Positions 1-10,929 of a DNA stretch of 64,000 bases are shown here, piece after piece. The DNA is taken from the NCBI GenBank assembly GCA_009760855.2, contig WPIO01000090.1, forward strand, positions 915,001 through 979,000, given 5' to 3'. Position 1 is the stretch's first letter; every line of letters begins with the position of its first letter. Below the pieces are notes generated by a model, which was not told the DNA's origin, searched no databases, and saw only the letters and a program-made list of their open reading frames with translations. A program made the position numbers and the translations under genes. Source of the stretch: Cristatella mucedo. Taxonomy: Eukaryota; Bryozoa; Phylactolaemata; Cristatellidae.

Positions 1-342
1 GGTTGGTGCGTAGTCATAGAAACTGGATTTGACGGAGAGTCGGCAGTCAGTTGAGCAAAAGCCTGTGCCTGAGGCGGATATCTGTTCATCATCGTGAGCT
101 TTGCATTGTTTGTTCGACTGGCAACAATCCGAACCGGCTGGATTAGCCAATCTAAATATCATTGGACGATACAAATTTAATATGAAAACCAATCAGTGGA
201 TAGATGATTTGCTCGGAGAGCAATATGGATTATATAGTTCAAACGGAGTCACTGAAAGTGTGGATCAAATATCGACCGCGTGCTGTCACAGCCTCAGCTC
301 CAGCAGAATCGCTTTCGGAATGGTGCTTGCGTTTCTCAAAAG
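1..342. other. Window start, no recognised gene
   Basis: An open frame runs from 101 through the minisatellite to about 430, but its sequence shows no kinase N-lobe motif or other family I know. It could hold an exon of the kinase upstream of 1062, but nothing seen supports that. Confidence 0.3.
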
Positions 343-425
343 CTTGGTGGGCTTTGGTGGGCTTTGGTGGGCTTTGGTGGGCTTTGGTGGGCTTTGGTGG
401 CTTTGGTGGGCTTTGGTGGGCTTTG
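343..425 (+). repeat. 10-bp minisatellite (GCTTTGGTGG)n
   Basis: About eight head-to-tail copies of GCTTTGGTGG; one unit is a base short, which changes the register. The array stays open in two plus-strand frames, giving Trp/Gly/Phe-rich peptides, but no family or splice signal supports translation. Confidence 0.9.
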
Positions 426-429
426 CCTA

Positions 430-617
430 ATGTTATATTTAGAGGTCGAGTGAAACTAACCATACGATCGGCAGCGTGCCAGATTGATGTTCACGGTGTA
501 GCGGGCCTCAGTGGAAATTCCTTGGGATTAAGAATGAATGTATATGCAACTTATGCCATATTTCAATCCAAAGGAAATATGATTCCTTTTAATTGAAGTA
601 TAGCTATTTTTACTAGT

Positions 618-648
<31 letters not shown>

Positions 649-1061
649 CATTATGTATGGGATTAATTATATTTGTGTAAAGCAAATGTAAATGAGAAAA
701 TAGGCTCACAATTATTAAAATTTAGTATCTCAGATTTCATTCCTCAGCGAACAAAGATAGTGTAGTTTTCATTTTTCGATAAATTAGAACGGAATATACA
801 TGCAAATTCAGTTTTGGAAATGTAACAGAAGAAACAATTCGCAAGCAATTCTTTTTCATGTTCTGCTATTAGCTTCAGCTAGCCAGACCTCGATGCGACT
901 ATTTTTCTACAGTGACGTATGAGTTAAAGGCTGAATGTCGCATTCACAATTTACGTTTATCTTCAAGCGACTCTGTGTGTCGAATTACTTGATAGCCAGT
1001 AATTTTATAAATCACTCATATTTTTCAGCCAGTTATTTTCTGTACTAATTTTATTCTTCAG
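430..1061. other. AT-rich noncoding stretch before first recognised kinase exon
   Basis: Contains a (TA)n run at about 621-648 and no coding signal that I recognise. It ends with a plausible acceptor (pyrimidine-rich, CAG at 1059-1061) for the first visible kinase exon, so it is probably intronic. Confidence 0.5.
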
Positions 1062-4008
1062 CTTTCTTCAACTGGAGCTGATGGACTTTTCACTCTACGA
1101 TTGCTTACGCAAAGAGATTATCGTGAATACATTGAAGGGAGTACAGTCTTGTTTCTTTCAGATCATGAATGGACTTCATTTTATACACAGCTCAGGTATC
1201 GTTCATAGGGACCTCAAGCCTGGAAACATTCTCGTTAGCATCAACGGGCCGACATTTAAAGTAAGTTTCCAGAATGTAATGGGACGAGCACCAAGAAATG
1301 TTCCGTTAGCAGTCGTGAACACGATGAAGCAGAAATGTGACATACTTATTTAGATCTCTGACTTTGACTCAGCCAGAAAGATGAAACTGAGTGTCGATCC
1401 TGACACTCTTACCCAAAAAATCACGACCTCGCACTACCGTGCCCCAGAAGTGGCCTTACAATGCGAGTACTACGCATTTCCGGTTGACATGTGGGCAGCT
1501 GGGTGCATTCTTTTTGACATGTGCTGCAAGTCTTACTTCTTAAATGGATGTATCCTTTGATCGAGCATCGTGCAGCTATGCAAAAACTGAGACCGGCTGC
1601 TGTTTGACTTTTTTTCTATGGCTACCACAGCCAGGATGCTCATTCGTGTGAGCAGCACTAAGCACTTCAAAAGTATTGTAGCGGTTTTCAACCGGATTGA
1701 TGGCGCACTCAAAGCCCCGAAACTAATCTCTGTGTAAGAAATAAGCTGCACTACAGTTTTCTTTAGGGGACCCTGAGGTCTCTGAAAACCCATTTCCACC
1801 GATTTATTTCTCCACAAACAAAAACCGATCGTTTGGACGACATTCCTGATTCGATATTAACTTCCATCCTGAAGTTTATCGGCAATGTGATCAAGTTGAA
1901 AATTTTGGACAAACTAGAGACGCCAAAAAATTAGCAGATCTAAACCTTAAGATCGGCTTAGCAAGCCTCGCTCCCACGATGTAGGCTAGTAATCTATGGT
2001 TTCTATTTCCAAGCGACTTGCCACTAAGTAAAAAAATTCCTCCATTGTTGAGATAACGAACATCAATAAAGTGAGTGCCTGCTCAATAAATTCCTATTAT
2101 TCATTTTTATAGTGCTCTCAGACAATGAAATTTTGGCCCAGGCAATCACATGTTCCTCAGGCTTAGGCCGCTCAACTACAGTCGTCTAAGGCACCACCTT
2201 GACCTTAGTCGTTGAAGGTGAGCACCATCACCCCTGGGCCAAAACCAGGGAGGCTATGTAAAGATTACGACAGCTAAAGTAGATCACGATTTTGAGACCT
2301 TGCACCTAGATTAGCGAAACTCTTTTTGTTCAAGCCCGACCTTCGCTCTTAGTCGTCTGCTGCTGCCGTCAACACCTTAGCTGCCGTGTCGTATCATTTT
2401 ATGTTCAAGCGACTCTGGCTCCCTAGCAAGATGATCCCTGAATGACTTTAGGATGCCCGAGCAATCTTACAGAGTGCTCAAATTGCTAGCGCCAGTCCAT
2501 CATCATGTCTGGCATCATCGCTCCACTAGTATGGTCTCGCCTCACCGGTGCGTCTGCATCTAGTCATCTTGCCGTAGCAATAAATTGAAATTGTTTGATG
2601 AACGAGCCAGAGGGCCAGAGGGCCACAAAATTATGTAGCTGGCTTCATGCTACGGTCGATTCCTGCAATCGCTTCCTTGCCTCATCTCAGTCTCAGGTAA
2701 GGCACGCATGATCCGATCAGCTTTCCCTTTGCCAAGGGAAACTATCGTTTTTTTCCTGTGTACTCTTCGCGTGTACCAGTGCCTGACTCAGTACGTGCAA
2801 TACCTAGAGCTAATACCAATCGTTGGCAACCCAGTGCCTGACTCAGTACGTGCAATAGCTAGAGCTAATACCAATCGTTGGCAACCACGTGCCTGACTCA
2901 GTACGTGCAATACCTAGAGCTAATACCAATCGTTGGCAACCCAGTGCCTGACTCAGTACGGGCAATAGCTAGAGGTTTTGCCGAACTTTGGCAACCTGCA
3001 TTTTTGAGTTTTCTTTCGCATGCTGGGGCCTAGCCACGATACAGGTTAGCTTATGTACACTTACTACAATGCACTCACCCACGGGCATTGATTCGCCTGC
3101 ACTAAGATGCAAAACATCTGGATGGAAAATAGCTGCCTCGGGCGAAACACCTATTTTATCGTCAAGTCAATCACGCTGTTGAAGCTCCTACACGTCTTGT
3201 CGTTTGCTGACATTGCAAGGTACCTGGCATATATGAGAGTCCACGTTCAGAGTCGTTAGCTGGTCCAAACTTACTTTATTGGCACGAACGGTTCGACCAA
3301 AAATGCCGAGTTTGACTGCTGGCATTTTTCACTTAAGCTTTTGCTTTTTCAAATACCGTCCGCAAGCTTCCAGTACCCGTTTCCCCATGACCACAGCAGC
3401 CAGCTTTCAATTTAATTGGTGGTATTTATCGCTTTGGCAGCATAAGATCTCTGCTCCTTAATTAAAGATAGCCTACGGTATTGAGTTCGTCCGGGAGTTA
3501 TTGGCTAGACGAGGAGGTCTCGATGAAGACGACGTACGATTTATCATGAACAAAAAGGTCAGTCACTCGAGAATCATAAGATTGAAGCGTACTATTGCAA
3601 ATTAGCTTTCTCGTGCGTAATCTGAGTAACTTTTCCGAACTCTTTGCTTAGGTTTCTCAGCACCTACTAGGTCTTCCTATTAGCAAGAGGACTGATTTAG
3701 CGATTGCTCACGTGTGACTGCTACATAATTCTTGCATTTTGGCAAGGTCAGCTGCTGCAGCAGCTGCTCATTCTTGTTTAAGGTGCGGTCACTCGTACTG
3801 TCAATCAGTGAAAAGCCAAAGACACCGTGGGAAACCATATGCAAGAATGCCACTCAGTCAGGTGAGAAAGAGCATACAAAGCCACCCTATTTATATCCTA
3901 GATATGGTATTCTAACTACTGCCAAAATATATCGGAAAAATAGAGAGAGACAGAGACAGAGACAGCGAAAGATAAAGAGAGCGAGAGAGAGAGAGAGAGA
4001 GACAAAGT

Positions 4009-4046
<38 letters not shown>

Positions 4047-4223
4047 GAGAGAGACGAAGTCTGTGTAGAAAGGGAGTGAGAGAAGCTCTCGGAGGCTGGG
4101 TTGAAGAAGATAGACATAGCGACAGAGGGATTTAGTGATACGGACGTGAGTGGCATAAGTAATTGAATGTAGAGAAACGAGGGGCGACGGAATGAGCTAG
4201 ATAAAAAGCTATCCAGACAAAAT

Positions 4224-4268
<45 letters not shown>

Positions 4269-7200
4269 GAGCAAGAGGGAGAGAAATAGATTTCATAAAT
4301 ATATATATATTTATTTATGTATATATGATTTATAAATTATATATATATGTATATACATTTATATCTTTATATAATTTCTAAACACATAATATATATATAT
4401 ATATATTATAATTTATAATAATAATAATATAAATATAATATAATTTATAATTATATAATTTAATTATTATTAATATTATTATTAAATTATATTAAATAAA
4501 AATAATAATTATTATTATTATGATTAATTATATAAATGATATATATATATAATCTAACATATATATATATATATATATTAGATTATATATATATATATAT
4601 ATCATTTATATAATTAATCATAATAATAATTATTATTATTATTATATAATATAATTTAATAATAATAACATAAATAATTAAAATATATAATTATAATTAT
4701 ATAATTATATTTACATCTGTATAGGCTAATGAATTTGCTTGCTCTATTCCCCAGTCGATTGGCAGTGAGCGGTTAATATAGCAGTCGAGCTACGTGGTCC
4801 TCATACTTTCAAAGGATGATTTTAGTACATTTTATCAGGCATTTGCTTCGCTTTCAATTGCAGAACTTAAGCTTCTTGACGGATTGTTACAATTTAATCC
4901 TTTGAAACGGCTAACGGTAGAGGAGGCTCTGGATTCGGACTTTATCGCTTGGCTTAAGCCACCAGGATACCAGGCGGTAAGTACTGCTAAACGTCATGCT
5001 TGCTTATGCTGGGATACTGTAGGGGCTCGTGCGAACGATGGTGGAGCGACGAAGATGAACGATGCCCCGAAAAGCGATTTATGGCCGCGCCGACAACGAG
5101 CTGCATAGTGTTGTGCGCAGGAAACGCAAGCATGCGAGCGTACATACCGCCAGTAGAGGGAAGAGAGGAGAAAGTGAGCCAGAAGAAGAGCGAGTGTACA
5201 GGCTAGCGGACCGGCTGAAAGTTCTTCACTGCTGGACTAGCGGGTCACGTGACAACAGCTGATCGGCTGCAATTAAATCCAGCTTTGTCAGCCACTTCTG
5301 TCCGACTGCAGCTCCTAACGAGGCGGTACTCGGCACGCCCATTGGCAAGGCAGAGAGGTGTGAGTCCAGCTGAGGTTGAACAGCATTGTGGACATGGCCA
5401 GGCCCACAACACCACATCTAAATTAATCCATGCATTTGTGACATCCTGTCTTGACTTTTGTAACTCACTGCTTGCTGGTCTACTGGCCGGTGCAATCAGG
5501 AGCTTACAGCTGGTTCTAAACTCTCCATTTAGGCTTGCTGTCGTGAGTGTCCCAGTTGCCACGTCACACCACTTATGGCCGGCCTGCACTAGCTAAGAGT
5601 CAAGCAATGGATCGATTTCAAGGTTTTGTTACTCACTTTTAGATCCCTTCGTTCTTTGGATCCAGCCTACCTATTAAATCTACTTCCCATCAGGCAACGC
5701 GTGGCATCACCAAATTTTCTGAACCTAATGATTTGCCTACACCTCATACAAACCTCAGATTCTTTGGAGACCATGTTTTTGGTTTGCATGCTCCAAAGCC
5801 TGGAACTCACTACTGACTTGCAGCACGACATCTCCTGACTTGACTCCATTTAAAAGGAAACTAAAAATGCATCTCTTTACCAACAGCATTTAGTGAGTTC
5901 CTGTGATTAGCCCTTTATGTGATTATGAGTGCTGCCACTGTGCATGCTACAACTAACCATATTTGCATGCTGACTCTGTACATGTCACCCTGACCATGTT
6001 ATTCTTGTTGTTTATTGACGATGCTACTACTAAGCATTAGCTGGTAGTTCTTTTACAGCTAATATAAGGGGTCTAGAAAGAGAACTTAGTTATCTAAGGG
6101 TGCTATATCAAATATATTACTATAGTTATTAAGTAATCAATGTCATCTGAAGCTGCTGTGGAAACTTTCAGTGCTGAAGTAAAACCCATAGTACAGCGAT
6201 TCTTAAAGTGCTGCTGTGCTTCATCTGGCTGTGGGAACTAGAGGGGTCGTCGTTACAGCATCAGATAAGGGCCCGACTTCCTGCAATCATAGTATCATAA
6301 CATCATAACCTGAGCTCAGCTTCTCATGCGAACCATCTCATATCCACCGCAATCCATACAACTCATGCTTGAGCTTCGTCCAGCTGACATGCTTAATACG
6401 CCCTGTTAGTTTATCTAATTGTTCTGCAAGGCTATGCGGCTTTGATTAATAATAATAATAATAATAATTCCCCTGATAAAGCGCCCTCAGAGAACTTAAT
6501 CTCTCTCTAAGTGCTTTACATTTGCTGCAAAGTGATTCAATTCTTAGTTGGCAGTCCACACCAAATACACTACTGTATTATATGAAAGTGAGCACAGCTG
6601 CTGCCGAATTTGAGTGGAAAATGAGGCAGCCGACGATTTACGTCTGCCTTGATTTTTCTTCCCAATGTTTTTATTCCGCTCCTCCGCCAACATCTGTATA
6701 TCGCAGCTTCCTCTTGGTTAGTAAGTGAAATGAATTATATAGCCGATGGCTAGCCCATAACATATCTGACACATCTCAGGCACTTCTTCCTGAAATCTGC
6801 AAACTGCATGTGCATCAAGCAACAAGTGTAGCCACCAAAGGCTACAATAAACGTCGCTCTCCTTGATGCATGGCCCTTGCAACCTCGTAGACATCCAAAA
6901 TAAGTACTCGACCGTTGAGCGAAGCATGTACAAGATAGCTGTCCTCTCAATTGTCTCATGAGACGTGAGCTGGGCTGCATCCGGAAGCTATAAACCATAT
7001 GCTTCTACTACTAAAAGCGAAACCCAAAAAGTGCAAAGCGGAATGCCAGACACCTGTTACCATGGCGCCATGCCACCTGCACATTGAGTCACCAAGTGAC
7101 ACTTTCTTATACAGATTTTGTGCTCTGCTGCTGACTCGGGCTTGACTAGCAGCTACTCCACTGTTGCTGCTGCTGCTGCTCAAAAGGTGTGGGACTTCTA

Positions 7201-10200
7201 CGGAGTTCCTGACCAGCCTTGCTTCTTACTTTAGCAGCACTTGCGGCCGGCACAGCTGTAGGGTACACAGCCGCGTAATCCCTAGAGCCCACATGCTTCT
7301 CTGGCCGTTGCCCCCCACCGTTCTCTGCCTTAGTGTCTGCAGGTTTCTCTATTAATAATAATAATAATAATTCACTTGATAAAGCGCCCTCAGAGAACTT
7401 AATCTCTCTCTAGGCGCTTTAAACTTGCTGTAAAGTGAAATGCAATTGAATGGTAAGTAAAATCATGCTTGAAAAACAAACAAAATGAATAATATGGTTA
7501 GGGGTGACATGCACAGGGTCAGCATGCAAATGTGGTTAGTGGCAGCATGCACAGTGTCAGCACGCATAAGCACAAATGTGACTCCGGTGGTCGCTTCAGT
7601 AGTACTAACAACTGTGAAATGCAATGCTGATGCTGAAGCCATGCACTATTCAATGATCGATAACACCACAAGCTTTAATAATCCAGCTAAGAACCAACAT
7701 GGACCGGTGCAAAGACGAAGGATATGCAGCAAATCGGTTCAGTATATGGTAGCACTAAACGATCATCATTGGATGAGCAAGCATAAGCATCTTTCCATGG
7801 GCTTCTTTTAAGGACCAAACTACGATCAGCAGTAGTCGATGTGGCATAGGAAGAGTATATAACTGGCATTGCGGCACGTGACCCCCAATCAGCAGCAGTC
7901 GGCCGCTCCAAAAATAACCTTCTGTCCTGAGTCATCAAGCCCTGCACTGCACTGAGTCAAAGTGGGATCGCTCGGTGTCGTCTAAGCACAGTGGCTGTGG
8001 AAGAGATTCAGCCAGCATCTCCCCTCGCAGACCAGCCAGTGCCCCTCACCTGGGTGGACATTGTCCAGCAGATGCAGCACAGACAGACAATTTGATGGAT
8101 CGTCAGCTCCATAATGGCACAATTGTACAAAGAGGTTCTCAGAGAGTGACACTTAATGACTCGTCCATATGCTCCCGAGAATGCAATACCACCCACCTGA
8201 CAGTAGCCGTTAGCCAAGAAGCTGACTCTACAGGCAGTTTACTGACACTTTAGCATTGTGCTTCGTGGAGCCAACGTCTGGCTTTTGTCTTCGTCATTGA
8301 ATGAAGGCATATCAATTCTCTTCACTTAGGGACAGAGGTTCGTCGCCAGCCACAAAAGTGCTTCTGAGATGCTTAGTGCATCGTGCAAGGTCGTATGCAC
8401 ACTGCTGGATGCCATATGCCACAGATATTTTGTTCTTACCAATTGGCCAGGTTATCGAAAGAAATGCCTCACAGCCGAGCTTTAAGGGTGCTCTACCCAG
8501 TCAACTTCATTGGCCGCTAGATTCTCGCAAAATATTTTAGAGACTTATTAAAGAATATGCTTTAAGCAACTGGTATTTGGATGCCTAAGGGCATCTCTGC
8601 CCAGAATGGCTTTTTGGCACCTTTATTTAGGCTGCCACTTTCCAATTTAGAACTTTGGTTTTTCAACACCAATGACACTCAGCCTGGAAGATTCTTCACA
8701 TGCAGTTCAAAAACCTAGGCGTCACCTTTCATTTTTTTAGCCTAAAGCTGATGAGCCGTGATGGCATACTACGTAAGGCTCTGCACGAAATCTAGGTTTC
8801 ATGTTCCAAAGTGACCTTTCGTTAGACGATTGCATCAACACCACAATCAAGTCTACCTACTTTCAGCTGCATAACATTGCTAATATTCGGGCTTGTTTAG
8901 ATAGGGATACCACATCTAAGTTGGTCCATGCATTTGTGACATCACGTCTTGATATCTGTAACTCACTGCTTGCTGGCCTACTGGCATGTGCAATCAGGTG
9001 CTTACAGCTGGTGAGAAACTCTACAGTTAGGCTTGTCTGTCGTGAGCGCTGCCATTGCCACATCACACCACTTCTCGCCTACCTGCACTGGCTGCCGACG
9101 GATCGACTTTAAGGTTTTTGTCGCTCACTTTTATGTCCCTTCGTTCTTTGTCTCCAGCCTACCTATCAGATCTACTTACCCACCAGGCCAATCGTCTTAC
9201 CATCTGCTTTTCGGAATCAAACTGTATACCTATACCTCATACAAACCTCAATGGAGACCAAGCATTTAGTTTGTATGCTCCCAAAGCCTGGAACTCCATC
9301 CCGACTTGCGTCACAACATCCACTGACTTGACGACATTTAAAAAGAACTTAAAAACACACCTATTTAGGACAGCATTTACTAGGTCCCTGTGGTTCGTCC
9401 TTCATGTGCTTATGTATGCTGACACTGTGCATGCTGCCACTAACCACATTTGCATGTCGACTCCATGCATGTCACCCCTAACCCTGTTATTCATGTTTTT
9501 TATCAAGAATGTTACCACTCATCAATCGATCGCATTCCTTTGCAAGAAATGTAAAGTTCTTAGACAGAGATTGAGTTTCTAGGGGCATTGTATCAAGTTA
9601 TTATTAGTAGCAGTAATAGTAGTAGTAATATAATTTTTTCAAGCTGTACCTCAAAAGGCTTGCAGCTCCACAAGGTCATCCACGGGAGCTTTAGGCCAGT
9701 GACACCATGCCCTTGCCATATACCTTGCTGCTTTAATCGGATTCTCGCATTTTAATCGTTCTGAGGATTTATCAGACATGCGTCGGGGCTGCTTTAGTGA
9801 TCATTTTCTTGATTGTCTAGAACAATTGTAAGGTAGCTGTTCTGGAGTTCACAGGCACCATTACTGCCTACCGAGGAAAGCAGTTAATAATCACAGCTCT
9901 TTCGACTTAATGGCATAGCTCGCCTTAGAAGAATAGCAGTCACAAAAGTTATGCTATTTAATAATGATAATAATTAATTATAATTCTTATTATTACAGTA
10001 ATAATAATGATACATTTGAATTGCAACTCCAGAAAAATAAATCTCTTAGTAGGCATCTTAAATTTGCTGAAATGTCAATTGCTAGAAAATAGCCGTGCCG
10101 AGACGAATAAACACGTCAAGATCCAGCTGCACTCTGACAGAAATGCCAGCAGATCAAACAGTATAGGGCAGACTCGTGTGCTTCAGCTAGAAAGGCAGCT

Positions 10201-10929
10201 AATAGATCTCTTGAAATAAAAATAGACACTTCACACCTGACTTTCGTGACTGCACGTGAAAGAGTGGGCACGCCTGGCAGTGTTTGAAGTACTTCTGAGG
10301 GACGCTTTGGCGTGATCGCTACTATAGTGACATTTGTGCTTCTGGGAAAGCAAATGCTAACTCGTGAGCTGTCAGCTTTTTTAGTTGAACCATACTGATC
10401 GAAGTCGTCTTGAAGGTAATTTCAGGCCTTTTGGATATAGTAGATATATGAAGCCTTTTATGGGTTTTCAGCTCAGTCGTGTCTCGCTATCTGTAGCTTA
10501 ACCTGTCAAATTCCTCCGGAAAAAAGGGGTATTGATGGAAGAGCAATTTGCTATTCTTGACGCATCAACATTTTCTTATGCTTTTGTACGAAAAACTTAC
10601 TAATTTTGCAGCAAAAAATTGGTTGAGCCACGTGCGTTCCTTTGAATGCAGCCACTTTGTCTAAAAAATAAATATAATTCATATGCGGAGCGTAGTATTT
10701 GAAAGAATACCTTCTTCACCTGCTGAGATAACGTAGGAGAATTGATATATCTGACATCTCTTTTCAGCCGGTCTACAAAGGCTTAGACCCTGCAGATTAT
10801 ACAAGCAGGACGTCGTTTTCACAAGTGGTTGATTGCCTCCAGCAATCCATTACCTACGACCCTTTTGTCGCTTCTATCGACTCGGAAGAATGTGAAAACT
10901 TGTGCAATACGAAAAAGAAGGATCCCTGA
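1062..10929 (+). CDS. Divergent MAPK-like (CMGC) protein kinase, 3' six exons, N-lobe not seen
   Basis: Six exons join in phase: 1062-1260, 1354-1549, 3472-3557, 3783-3861, 4864-4976 and 10768-10929 (stop TGA 10927-10929), giving 277 residues plus stop. All internal junctions are GT-AG. Exon 1 starts with the third base of a codon, so upstream exons carrying the glycine loop and ATP lysine must exist; I did not find them in 1-1061. Visible kinase parts in order: hinge and helix D region [12 protein letters not shown], catalytic HRDLKPGN (1204 onward), DFD (1360-1368) where DFG is expected, TQK (1411-1419) at the TxY activation-loop position, YRAPE (1435-1449), DMWAAGCIL, a region like the MAPK insert ([11 protein letters not shown]), [12 protein letters not shown] near the lobe end, and a 53-residue tail. 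HRD-LKPGN plus TQ-x recalls NLK (KPGN, TQE), but the C-terminal part fits general MAPKs better. Loss of DFG glycine and of the loop tyrosine may mean altered regulation or reduced activity. Confidence 0.8.
1550..3471 (+). other. Kinase intron with no other gene seen
   Basis: The intron between the YRAPE exon and the MAPK-insert exon. The donor is GT at 1550 and the acceptor AG at 3470-3471, chosen because it restores phase and joins FLNG to YGIEF as in MAPKs. Apart from the 55-bp tandem array at 2779-2999 I see no recognisable element. Confidence 0.6.
2779..2999 (+). repeat. Tandem array of a 55-bp unit, four copies
   Basis: The core GTGCCTGACTCAGTACG starts at 2779, 2834, 2889 and 2944, an exact 55-bp period. 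Units 1 and 3 share AATACCT while units 2 and 4 share AATAGCT, so the array looks like a duplicated 110-bp dimer. The last unit is degraded. Confidence 0.95.
3943..4064 (+). repeat. GA-rich microsatellite
   Basis: Imperfect (GA)n with interruptions. It lies inside the kinase's last-but-one intron, shortly after the exon ending at 3861. The Arg/Glu-rich and Ser/Leu-rich reading frames over it are simple-sequence artefacts. Confidence 0.9.
4224..4270 (+). repeat. (GA)n microsatellite
   Basis: A clean GA run in the same kinase intron as the 3943-4064 tract, directly before the AT-rich palindrome region. Confidence 0.9.
4297..4722. repeat. AT-only region with long inverted repeat
   Basis: More than 400 bases made almost only of A and T. 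Arms 4501-4557 and 4578-4640 are near-perfect reverse complements separated by an alternating TA loop. Both arms contain the same asymmetric core, TGATTAATTATATAAATGA and its complement, so this is more than compositional bias. It lies in the kinase intron before exon 4864. Confidence 0.9.
4977..5407. other. Start of last kinase intron, no gene seen
   Basis: Follows the donor GTAAGT at 4977. Short open frames here lack family motifs and end in the LINE A copy that starts near 5408. Confidence 0.4.
5408..6125 (+). mobile_element. LINE family A, 5'-truncated copy
   Basis: Shows the degraded reverse-transcriptase C-terminal region: a thumb-like segment ([16 protein letters not shown]) and the start of the post-RT tail, then the family A 3' UTR and the terminal GAGTTCTCTGAGGG-type stem, here mutated, near 6075-6110. 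Frameshifts make it non-autonomous. It sits in the last kinase intron. Confidence 0.85.
6450..6540 (-). mobile_element. LINE family A 3'-end fragment
   Basis: The complement of the (TTA)n tail followed by the 3' stem-loop (GCGCCCTCAGAG...). Only the last 90 bases of the element are present, typical of incomplete reverse transcription. Confidence 0.85.
6541..7352. other. Kinase intron, unassigned
   Basis: Several short open frames on both strands. None shows a motif or a convincing splice context. A (TGC)n run lies near 7164-7182. Confidence 0.4.
7353..7577 (-). mobile_element. LINE family A 3' UTR fragment
   Basis: Tail (TAA)n, the stem-loop, then the 3' UTR containing GGTTAGGGGTGACATGCACA, which recurs in other minus-strand copies. 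No RT sequence is retained. Confidence 0.9.
7578..8752. other. Kinase intron, unassigned
   Basis: Open frames of up to 108 codons occur on both strands without recognisable domains. Nothing else is evident. Confidence 0.35.
8753..8782 (+). repeat. SINE family 1 head fragment
   Basis: Matches the first about 28 bases of SINE 1 (GAGCCGTGATGGCA..AC..AGGTAAGG) and is directly followed by LINE A sequence from about 8783. Confidence 0.6.
8783..9622 (+). mobile_element. LINE family A, 5'-truncated copy
   Basis: Begins at the region encoding [14 protein letters not shown], continues through [31 protein letters not shown] and [16 protein letters not shown] to LFRTAFTRS, then the 3' UTR, stem and (TAG/TAA)n tail. 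Several frame changes show that it is inactive. It lies in the last kinase intron. Confidence 0.9.
9957..10090 (-). mobile_element. Degraded LINE family A 3' end
   Basis: A (TAA)n-like tail followed by sequence resembling the complement of the family A stem region (AATCTCTTAGTAGGCATCTTAAATTTGCTG), heavily diverged. Confidence 0.5.
10091..10767. other. Distal part of last kinase intron
   Basis: No gene or repeat recognised. Ends with the good acceptor TCTTTTCAG (10759-10767) used by the terminal kinase exon. Confidence 0.5.

Noticed and set aside
1-100. Kinase N-lobe exon at the window start
   Set aside because: One frame ends at a GT near 96 and contains basic and leucine residues, but no glycine loop, VAIK lysine or conserved glutamate could be identified.
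1062-1549. CDK4/6 assignment of the kinase
   Set aside because: First considered from HRDLKP and PVDMW, but the activation loop (TQK at the TEY position), the PW..I..NAT segment and the terminal region align better with MAPKs.
2779-2999. CRISPR array
   Set aside because: Units are contiguous 55-bp tandem repeats without unique spacers, in a eukaryotic intron.
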